From positions 122,404 to 186,403 of the forward strand of contig JAYFPO010000005.1 in assembly GCA_034927685.1 (NCBI GenBank): DNA of 64,000 bases. Reading direction: 5' to 3'. The position numbers were made by a program, and so were the translations under genes. Below, piece by piece: positions 25,344 through 31,958 of the stretch (position 1 is its first letter; each line of letters starts with the position of its first letter). The notes under the pieces are model-generated. The model saw only the letters and a list, made by a program, of their open reading frames with translations, ran no database searches and had not been told where the DNA came from. Source of the stretch: RGIG3159 sp034927685 (GTDB lineage: Bacteria; Bacillota; Clostridia; Oscillospirales; Oscillospiraceae).

Positions 25344-25380
25344 ACTACTACAGTATATTCAGTAGTAGTTAATATGTCAA
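25344..25380 (-). promoter_or_regulatory. padR promoter with overlapping operator
   Basis: On the minus strand TTGACA (25380-25375), 17 bp, TATACT (25357-25352). An inverted repeat ACTACTA-N12-TAGTAGT (25344-25350 and 25363-25369) is centred on the -10 region, as expected for autorepression by PadR. Confidence 0.78.
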
Positions 25381-25639
25381 TACTAATTATATCCTATTTG
25401 TGAAAAATATTTGTTGTGCAACGTCGTATCACGCAAAAGCTCAGCTGCACTTCATGCCAAAAATTGAATACCGTGCTGAATGCTCAGGTTTTTGATTGCA
25501 CAGGTACACGGAATCAGCAAGGCAAGCACTTGTTGGCAAGATACAGATTCACCAGTTGTGTTGCCATAATTTCTTTGGTCCCTTTTGCACAACTTTTTAC
25601 TTGACGCGCGCATACTAATTGTTATTTATAATTTTTCTC
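25381..25639. other. Intergenic stretch before the glycine riboswitch
   Basis: No gene supported. A 62-codon plus-strand frame (25416-25604) has no ribosome site or recognisable content. Confidence 0.5.
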
Positions 25640-25668
25640 TTGACTTTTTATACAACGAAGTGTAGATT
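25640..25668 (+). promoter_or_regulatory. Promoter of the riboswitch operon
   Basis: TTGACT (25640-25645), 17 bp, TAGATT (25663-25668). The predicted start near 25675 leaves about 35 nt before the first aptamer. Confidence 0.65.
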
Positions 25669-25708
25669 GAAATTATAAGTTTCCAATAAATTTCATAAAC
25701 GGATGATT

Positions 25709-25894
25709 GCTTCAGGAGAGTGCGAAAACGTTTTCGCCGCCGAAGGGGTAAAGCAAAATTCTCTCAGGCAAAAGAACTGAAGCATGACGAAATCTGGAGA
25801 GCCGCGGGAATGCTCTTTGCGGCACCGAAGAAGTAACTCTGTGTTCTGCCGAGAAACCGGCGCCAGGTGATTCTTTCAGGTAAAAGAACAGACT
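25709..25894 (+). ncRNA. Tandem glycine riboswitch (gcvT motif)
   Basis: Two consecutive glycine aptamers. Aptamer I (25709-25783) is closed by GCTTCAG/CTGAAGC and has GGAGAGTG, CGCCGAAGGGGTAAAGC and CTCTCAGGCAAAAGAAC. Aptamer II (about 25793-25894) repeats GGAGAGC, GGCACCGAAGAAGTAA and TTTCAGGTAAAAGAAC. The 3' strand of aptamer II P1 (CAGACT, 25889-25894) is also the 5' arm of the terminator that follows. Glycine binding should therefore prevent termination and switch on the downstream transporter and hydrolase genes. Confidence 0.95.
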
Positions 25895-25921
25895 GCATTA
25901 AAGTGCATAGTCTGTTTTTTT
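25888..25921 (+). terminator. Riboswitch expression-platform terminator
   Basis: Stem ACAGACTGCA paired with TGCATAGTCTGT, 6-nt loop, followed by seven T. The 5' arm overlaps aptamer II P1, giving the mutually exclusive structures of an on-switch. Confidence 0.9.
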
Positions 25922-25952
25922 ATATTTTTATGAAAAGAAACGGAGGCACAAC

Positions 25953-26675
25953 ATGGACTACTTAGCAATTTCCAACTTGCCAATATTTTGGCTGCTCGCT
26001 GCCATTACGGTTGTAGTATCTGCCGTACAGGCAATCCTCTATGTGCGGCAGGCAAAGAAAGCGACTGTCACATGTAACATTGACCCGGCCATCCCCAATC
26101 AGGCATTTCGCATCGGCCTTGTTTCCGCAATCGGTCCTGCCTGCGGCGTTTTTATAGTCATGGTCGGTTTGATGTCTGCCATTGGCGGCCCTATGGCATG
26201 GCTTCGCCTTTCCATCATCGGCGCTGCTGCCACAGAGCTCAGCGCAGCAACTATGGGTGCGACTGCATCCGGCGTCACGCTTGGCGGTGAAGGCTACACG
26301 CTTACTGTCCTTGCCGTTTCCTGGTTCGCTATGGCATTGAACGGTGCCGGCTGGCTGATATTTACCGGCGTTGCCACCCCCGGCCTGGAAAAACTCCGCG
26401 ACAAAATGAGCGGCGGTGATATGCACTGGCTTGGTGTCATGTCCGCTGCATGCTCCATTGCAATCTTTGGTTATCTGAATGCAAGTTCTATGGTTACCGC
26501 CGGCCCGTCCCTGAATGTTGGAGCAACCATCGCAATCGCATTTGGTGCACTTTCAATGATTGGCATTTACACGCTGATTGTTCCGAAACATCCAAAACTG
26601 GCCGAGTACTCCCTTGGTATTGCGATGCTGTTCGGCATCGCGGCTGCCATTGTGTACAAGTACATTTTCGTATAA
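25953..26675 (+). CDS. DUF5058-type membrane protein, candidate transporter subunit
   Basis: A 240-aa membrane protein with about six to seven helices, resembling DUF5058. Small-residue-rich membrane segments (GAAATELSAATMGATASG) suggest a packed transport core. It is the first gene behind a glycine on-switch and is followed 12 bp later by another small membrane protein, so the two probably form one transporter. In known cases glycine on-switches feed glycine cleavage or Na+/alanine symporters, so an amino-acid or acyl-glycine substrate is inferred. ACGGAGGC precedes the ATG. Confidence 0.72.
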   Translation: MDYLAISNLPIFWLLAAITVVVSAVQAILYVRQAKKATVTCNIDPAIPNQAFRIGLVSAIGPACGVFIVMVGLMSAIGGPMAWLRLSIIGAAATELSAATMGATASGVTLGGEGYTLTVLAVSWFAMALNGAGWLIFTGVATPGLEKLRDKMSGGDMHWLGVMSAACSIAIFGYLNASSMVTAGPSLNVGATIAIAFGALSMIGIYTLIVPKHPKLAEYSLGIAMLFGIAAAIVYKYIFV

Positions 26676-26687
26676 GGGAGGATCACA

Positions 26688-27359
26688 ATGGATAAAAATT
26701 ATATGTCCGTTTGGAAGAAAAATGCCATCCGGATCGGTACACCAACGAATCTGATTGCTGCTTTTACGGCGTTTATCCCTGTAATTTACCTCTGTTCAAC
26801 CTATCACTGCTGGCCTAATCTTACTGTTGTCCTGTCTGCCTGGGGTTTGGTAGCCCTCTCCTTTGGCGCGTTTTATGTTGTCGAGCCTGTATCCTATTAT
26901 GCCTCACTTGGTATGGCAGGAACTTACCTGAGTTTCCTGTCCGGAAATATTGGCAATATGCGTGTGCCCTGTGCTGCTCTCGCGTTGGACGTTACGAAAA
27001 GTGAAGCCGGTACAATCCAGGCAGAAGTCGTCTCAACGATGGCCATCTGCGGTTCTATTATTACAAATCTGATTGCAACCACTGCAGCCGCCCTTGTCGG
27101 TACTGCTGTCGTTGCGGTACTCCCGGAATTCATCAACGTTGGATTGAAAACCTATGCGTCTGCGGCAATTTTCGGGGCAACCTTCGGAAACTTCGCGCTG
27201 AAAAAACCAAAGGTAGCAGTTTTCGGAATCGGCATTCCCCTTATTTTCAAATTGTTTATTCCAGTTCCAACTTGGCTGATCATTGTTGTGTCTGTGTTCG
27301 GTACGGTGGCCATATCTCGCCTGTTCTATGTCAAAGAAAAATCTGCTAAAAAAAATTGA
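26688..27359 (+). CDS. Membrane protein, probable partner of the DUF5058-type protein
   Basis: A 223-aa protein with about six helices. Conserved-looking polar stretches within helices (SGNIGNMRVPCAALALDV, SIITNLIATTAAALVGT) hint at a substrate path. No named family is recognised with confidence. Its position between the first membrane protein and an M20 hydrolase suggests a two-protein importer whose cargo the hydrolase cleaves. GGGAGGATCACA precedes the ATG. Confidence 0.65.
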   Translation: MDKNYMSVWKKNAIRIGTPTNLIAAFTAFIPVIYLCSTYHCWPNLTVVLSAWGLVALSFGAFYVVEPVSYYASLGMAGTYLSFLSGNIGNMRVPCAALALDVTKSEAGTIQAEVVSTMAICGSIITNLIATTAAALVGTAVVAVLPEFINVGLKTYASAAIFGATFGNFALKKPKVAVFGIGIPLIFKLFIPVPTWLIIVVSVFGTVAISRLFYVKEKSAKKN

Positions 27360-27382
27360 ACAATACAGGAGGTTTCTGAATC

Positions 27383-28561
27383 ATGTGGGAAGATTGTAAA
27401 GAACTTCAAAGCTATCTTGTGACTATGAGAAGAGAACTTCACCAGATCCCCGAGCTGGGCCTTCATCTGCCGCAAACGCAAGCGTATGTGATGGCCAAAC
27501 TCGACGAGTACGGCGTTCCGTATCAAAAGTCTGGCAAGGACAGCAGTCTCATCGCAACGATCACCGGCGGAAAGCCTGGCAAAACCGTTGCGCTTCGTGC
27601 AGACATGGATGCGCTGCCCATTCAGGAAGATACCGGCGTCAGCTATCGCTCAAAACATGATGGCTGCATGCATGCCTGTGGTCATGATACCCATACTGCC
27701 ATGCTATTGGGCGCGGCAAAGGTGTTGAATGCCCATAAGTCCGCGCTCTGCGGAACCGTTCGTCTGATCTTCCAAACTGCGGAAGAGCTGGCAAAGGGCG
27801 CGCCAATCGTTGTTGAGAACGGCGGAGTTGATGGTGTCGACGCTATATTTGGCACACATATCGGCACAATCATCAGCAAGAACATTCCCTCCGGTACCAT
27901 CATCGTATGTCCAGGTCCAATCATGGCTTCCTTCGACCGTTTCATCATCAAAGTGAAAGGCCTTGGATGCCACGGTTCGACGCCGGAAAAAGGAATTGAT
28001 CCGGTGAATATCGCAGCGCATATCGTCCTTGGTCTGGAAGCAATCAGTGCCCGTGAGCTAAGCGCTTGTGTGCCGAATGTCCTTACCATCGGCAGCATCC
28101 ACGGCGGCAGTCAGTATAATATCATTCCCAACGATGTAGTCATTGAGGGAACCACGCGTTCTTTGAATGAGGAAGTCCGCCAGACACTTGCAAAGCGGAT
28201 CGCGGAAATTTCTGCTGCCATGGCAGCCGCTTTTGGCGGCAGCGTGGAGTGCACCATGGACTGGGGCGCACCTCCTGTTACCAATGACGATGAAATGGCC
28301 GCGCTTGCGGCTTCCTGCGCCAAAGAAATTGTCGGTGACGAGATGGTCATCACATCCGTCGAGTCTCCCAATATGGGCGGCGAAGATTTTGCAATCTATC
28401 TTCAGAAAGTTCCCGGCGCGTTTATGTTCCTGAGTTCAGCAAACGCAGCAAAGCATACTGACGGTCCTCACCATAATCCGAAATTTAATGTGGATGAGGA
28501 TGTTCTGTGGGAAGGCTCCGCGCTGTTTGTCCGGATCGCAGAAAAATTCCTGAGTGCATAA
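27383..28561 (+). CDS. M20D-family amidohydrolase (hippurate hydrolase/carboxypeptidase-like)
   Basis: A 392-aa binuclear metal hydrolase. Metal ligands are in MHACGHDTHTAMLLG, the catalytic Glu pair in FQTAEEL and the last ligand in HHNPKF. The lid/dimerisation domain contains GCHGSTPEKGIDPV. The family hydrolyses N-acyl amino acids such as hippurate (benzoyl-glycine), indole-3-acetyl-amino acids and acyl-diaminopimelate. Under a glycine riboswitch a glycine conjugate or peptide is an attractive but unproven substrate. AGGAGG precedes the ATG. No signal peptide, so it is cytoplasmic. Confidence 0.9.
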   Translation: MWEDCKELQSYLVTMRRELHQIPELGLHLPQTQAYVMAKLDEYGVPYQKSGKDSSLIATITGGKPGKTVALRADMDALPIQEDTGVSYRSKHDGCMHACGHDTHTAMLLGAAKVLNAHKSALCGTVRLIFQTAEELAKGAPIVVENGGVDGVDAIFGTHIGTIISKNIPSGTIIVCPGPIMASFDRFIIKVKGLGCHGSTPEKGIDPVNIAAHIVLGLEAISARELSACVPNVLTIGSIHGGSQYNIIPNDVVIEGTTRSLNEEVRQTLAKRIAEISAAMAAAFGGSVECTMDWGAPPVTNDDEMAALAASCAKEIVGDEMVITSVESPNMGGEDFAIYLQKVPGAFMFLSSANAAKHTDGPHHNPKFNVDEDVLWEGSALFVRIAEKFLSA

Positions 28562-28582
28562 TATTTTGAAAGGCAGAATACA

Positions 28583-28876
28583 ATGGAACTTTGGCAGTTG
28601 ATGCTGGTTTATATTCTTGGCGTTGTTGTCCTACTTTATGTTATTACGATCCTGCCCGGTAAGAGAAAAAATAAGCTGACCAGGAAAATGCATGATTCCG
28701 TGGCGGTTGGCGATAAGGTTTCAACAATCGGAGGTATCATTGGCATTGTTACCGCGCGTGATGACAATATTGTTACACTGTTGATTGATCACGATACCGG
28801 GACCAAGATGCAGGTTGTCGTACAGGCAATCCAAAACATTCTGGAAACTCATAATCCAGATTCTCAAGCACAGTAA
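28583..28876 (+). CDS. YajC-family small membrane protein
   Basis: A 97-aa protein with one N-terminal transmembrane helix and a soluble SH3-like domain: RKMHDSVAVGDKVSTIGGIIGIV followed by DNIVTLLID, the YajC signature. YajC is an accessory of the Sec translocon, but this gene is in a glycine-riboswitch operon 21 bp after the hydrolase and not with secDF or tgt, so it may be a paralogue assisting the adjacent membrane proteins. Confidence 0.8.
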   Translation: MELWQLMLVYILGVVVLLYVITILPGKRKNKLTRKMHDSVAVGDKVSTIGGIIGIVTARDDNIVTLLIDHDTGTKMQVVVQAIQNILETHNPDSQAQ

Positions 28877-29220
28877 TTCTGGAAGCTTTGGTCGCTTTGT
28901 GGATAACTTTACAGTCTGGGAGCGAGGACAGAACGCAGGAACCCGACAGCATCACTGTCGCGATCATGTTGTCGATATCGCAGAAGCGCCGCGTGGATGA
29001 GTCGCTGGATCGTGCTGATCACAGCCTCGCCAACGAATTGGAACGGATCGACGTTACAGATGGAATCCCTCTGTTCCGGACCACCCCATTCAAAGAGCAG
29101 GGAGAGAACACCAATTCCCTGCCCCGCCAGGCAGCAGATGCTGTATCACTGTGTTGCCTTTGCAGGATAGGAAGCAAAGCATATACCAAAATACCGTAAT
29201 TTTGTATGGTCATTCTACCG

Positions 29221-29262
29221 AAAAAGGCAGGACGTCACCGGGGTGGTGACGTCCTGCCTTTT
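29221..29262. terminator. Terminator after the glycine-riboswitch operon
   Basis: Perfect 14-bp stem GGCAGGACGTCACC with 5-nt loop, flanked by A5 on the left and TTTT on the right, so it can work in both directions. Confidence 0.85.
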
Positions 29263-29395
29263 GGCGTTAATACAGGTTCTTCTCTTTCGTGGCCCCCTTT
29301 CAAGAAAAAATCTGGTACGCGTATTCATAAGGACAAACTCAAAATCTGATCGATAAACTGATTCTTGCTGCTAAATAATACCCAGGTTATAGCGT

Positions 29396-29446
29396 AAAAA
29401 ATCGTTTCTATAGGACGATTACCTCAAATCCTATGGAAACGATTTT
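29396..29446 (-). terminator. Terminator of the dehydrogenase operon
   Basis: 18-bp arms 29397-29414 and 29429-29446 (AAAATCGTTTCTATAGGA with one mismatch), followed on the minus strand by TTTTTACGC. The sequence is closely related to the terminator of tRNA-Leu at 34202-34247. Confidence 0.8.
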
Positions 29447-29554
29447 GTGTCAATTGCTCAATATTAATAAAGATGCCAAATGAATAGTGCGCGCCATATA
29501 TTCACGGTAAAACAGAGAAACTTGGTCAGCCGCACGTTTCCATTCCCTTGCTGT

Positions 29555-30589
29555 TCACTTCAGATACATCTGCATTGGGTAGGATAAGTATTCGACATCA
29601 TCCATTTTTTCAACAGTATAGTAACCGGCCGGTGCATTTATAACTTTTGGAATTCGGTTGACAATTGTGGAGCAGGTGTGCTGAACGGTTGCAGGTTTTT
29701 TCACATAAAAGGTCGTTTCAGGCTCACCGAGTATTTTCCAGTCACACATGTCACCATCATCCGGGCCATAAACCTTTCCGATGCACTGCGTTTCGATTAC
29801 CGGCCCCTGGAACGTTTCGGTGGTCACTACGGCACTCATACCGATACAGTTGCCCTTTGGAACCGTTTTGCCAAGTGTTTTGGAATAGAGGTCGCTGTCA
29901 TAAAAATAAGGAACACATTTCTGACTCTGGGATTTAATTGTCCATCCCATTTTGGAGCAAATTCCTTCATTCGAATTCCATACATAAGACGGTTCCAACG
30001 TTTCCGGATGTGCGATCTGCGCTTCGAATTCTTCCGATGTAAGGCCAACGCCGTGTGCTTTCGCGAGAGCAAGTCCATAATCCTCGACGTTGTAGCTTAC
30101 AGCGCCTTCGATTTTGCTGATACGGTGAACTCCCCCGGCCACGCAACCAATCATATTGATCCAGAAAATATCCTGCATTCCGGAACCGGCAATGGTACAG
30201 TGATGCTCTTTGGCCAGTTTATCCAGCCTATTTGTGATCGCTGACGAAGTCGTCCATGGATAAATTGCCTCTTCACAGGTGGTAATCACATTGATGCCGC
30301 GGCTGACAAGCTTTTCAAAGTGCGGCATGACATCCTTCATGAAGCTGAATAATGTAACAACGGCGATATTTGCATCACACTCGTCAAGTACCGCGTCTGC
30401 ATCACTGCGAATCGTTACGCCCAGCTTAACGCCAAGCCCGGCCCAGTCACCCACATCCATTCCGACAACGGCGGGATTGGTATCAATTGCACCAACGATT
30501 TCCGCCCCATTCTCATACAGGTAGCGAAGTGTATATTTGGACATCTTACCACAGCCGTACTGGACAACGCGAATTTTTTCCTGATACAT
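29555..30589 (-). CDS. 2,4-diaminopentanoate dehydrogenase-like NAD(P)-dependent amine dehydrogenase
   Basis: A 344-aa protein of the dihydrodipicolinate-reductase-like fold. N-terminal VVQYGCGKMSKYTLRYL binds NAD(P). The middle (ITTCEEAIYPW, TIAGSGMQDIFW, AHGVGLTSEEFE) resembles 2,4-diaminopentanoate dehydrogenase, which acts in oxidative ornithine degradation in amino-acid-fermenting clostridia. The other ornithine genes are absent, so substrate is uncertain. The ATG at 30589 follows AAAGGGG. A MerR regulator is encoded just upstream. Confidence 0.75.
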   Translation of the reverse strand: MYQEKIRVVQYGCGKMSKYTLRYLYENGAEIVGAIDTNPAVVGMDVGDWAGLGVKLGVTIRSDADAVLDECDANIAVVTLFSFMKDVMPHFEKLVSRGINVITTCEEAIYPWTTSSAITNRLDKLAKEHHCTIAGSGMQDIFWINMIGCVAGGVHRISKIEGAVSYNVEDYGLALAKAHGVGLTSEEFEAQIAHPETLEPSYVWNSNEGICSKMGWTIKSQSQKCVPYFYDSDLYSKTLGKTVPKGNCIGMSAVVTTETFQGPVIETQCIGKVYGPDDGDMCDWKILGEPETTFYVKKPATVQHTCSTIVNRIPKVINAPAGYYTVEKMDDVEYLSYPMQMYLK

Positions 30590-30699
30590 TTTAGAAACCC
30601 CTTTCATTGTGTTTACCGAAAGATTTTTAATCTACCGATCCCAACACTAATCATAAGGGTTATAGCAACTATAAAGTCAAGAAGAATATCGATATAAAA

Positions 30700-31533
30700 C
30701 TAACTAAATTTAATTGGTATCTGCAGCCTCAGAAACATGCCACGCTCCTTCCTTTCCAACAACGGAAATTCAGTAATTACTTCGCAGATGTAATCGCCAT
30801 CAATCACATAGCCTTTTTCCTCTACCTCATCCAAAAGATGGCTGATATATTTCTTCTCCTTTTCAAATTCATTGCAGTATATACACAGGTAAGTGCTTGC
30901 TGGAATCGAAACAGTCATCTGATCGGGGACATAGTCTCTGTCAACAAAGACAAAGATTTCACTTGAGTATAGCCTTTGTTGTTCCAGGTTCTTTTGCCGC
31001 AGAACAGTCCCTGCATTGCAGAAATAGATCTGCGGAAGCTTATCCGAAATCAGGCTTTGCTTAAGTTTTCTGAGCATTTCTTCATATACTTCCATTCCAT
31101 AATCGTAAAAGTTCATTCCTGCATCAATGCAGTACATTCTTCGTTCCTCAATATATTCGAGGACAATCGCACCATCCGGAGGAGACGCATTATAGCGCTG
31201 ATAACTCTGCAGGGTGCGCTCAATCGCTCGCTTTTGATACCTCAGATCGCGGATCTCCTCATCGATCTGTAAACTTTTCTGACGGAGGATGCACTCAATT
31301 AATGCGGGATCCCTGCTTTCCAGGTGCTTCCGAATTTCCGTGAGCTTCATGCCCATAGATTTCATATATTGTATCATATCCAGGATCGCGCATTGTTTTA
31401 TGCTGTAATAGCGGTAACCGTTATCTTGACTGACGGTATCGGGCTCAAGTATATGAATTTTATCATAAAAACGCAGCGTCTGCTCGGAAACGTGGTTATA
31501 TTTTGCCATCTGTCCTATTGTTAACATTTCCAT
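30700..31533 (-). CDS. MerR-family regulator with GyrI-like effector domain
   Basis: A 277-aa regulator. N-terminal MerR HTH (MLTIGQMAKYNHVSEQTLRFYDKIHIL, then GYRYYSIKQCAILDMIQYMKSMGM), a long dimerisation helix (about 80-115) and a C-terminal domain like GyrI/BmrR that binds small hydrophobic ligands. It lies 111 bp upstream of the amine-dehydrogenase-like gene on the same strand and probably regulates it. Confidence 0.88.
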   Translation of the reverse strand: MEMLTIGQMAKYNHVSEQTLRFYDKIHILEPDTVSQDNGYRYYSIKQCAILDMIQYMKSMGMKLTEIRKHLESRDPALIECILRQKSLQIDEEIRDLRYQKRAIERTLQSYQRYNASPPDGAIVLEYIEERRMYCIDAGMNFYDYGMEVYEEMLRKLKQSLISDKLPQIYFCNAGTVLRQKNLEQQRLYSSEIFVFVDRDYVPDQMTVSIPASTYLCIYCNEFEKEKKYISHLLDEVEEKGYVIDGDYICEVITEFPLLERKERGMFLRLQIPIKFS

Positions 31534-31700
31534 TCAACATCACTTCTCCCATGCAATTATACTATTGAAACATTGTTTTTACAATAATGTTTTTCAAATA
31601 AAATTTTGCTTTGGAATCGCTATGATGTTAGAATGAAAAGCAATATTGAAGTTCGCCGTTCGAAAATATCTTACTATTTTCATGATTGATTCAAGAGCAA

Positions 31701-31738
31701 AAAACCATGTATCGGTTCATCTTCCGATACATGGTTTT
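31701..31738. terminator. Bidirectional terminator hairpin
   Basis: Perfect 15-bp arms AAAACCATGTATCGG with 8-nt loop; A/T runs at both ends allow function in both directions. It would close the CotH-family gene on the minus strand. Confidence 0.8.
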
Positions 31739-31739
31739 C

Positions 31740-31773
31740 TTGGTACGAGAGTTCATAACGACAAACTCGAGAA
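31740..31773. repeat. Dispersed repeat, copy 2 (copy 1 at 29312-29345)
   Basis: TTGGTACGAGAGTTCATAAC followed by GACAAACTC matches TGGTACGCGTATTCATAAGG followed by ACAAACTC with a few differences over about 31 bp. Both copies lie close to a hairpin. Confidence 0.5.
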
Positions 31774-31958
31774 CCCGCACAAAATAAAGATTATTTGGCA
31801 TCAGACAAATGAATATGACAATTCACCCGTGTTTATCGAGGCTCATCATTTGCTGTACTATACATTCATATATTCCATCACAAAACCTGCCGTCCCCAAT
31901 TTGGCCAACGGCTTTTATGCCTGAAAGGCCCTATGGGCCATGTTGGTGCGATACATTA

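Larger units (their letters stand above)
28877..29554. other. Intergenic region with two terminators and no supported gene
   Basis: An open plus-strand frame (28888-29199, 103 codons) has no ribosome site and matches nothing recognised; the stretch may be a decayed gene. Hairpins at 29221-29262 and 29396-29446 close the operons on either side. A block at 29312-29345 recurs at 31740-31773. Confidence 0.5.
31534..31958. other. Intergenic region with a terminator and a dispersed repeat
   Basis: Contains the hairpin at 31701-31738 and, just beyond it, a block (31740-31773) related to 29312-29345. A 92-codon plus-strand frame (31646-31924) crosses the hairpin and has no ribosome site, so it is not called a gene. 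Confidence 0.5.

Noticed and set aside
28888..29199. 103-codon ORF after the YajC-like gene
   Set aside because: No ribosome site, no family match and an unusual composition; kept only as a possible decayed gene in the intergenic note.
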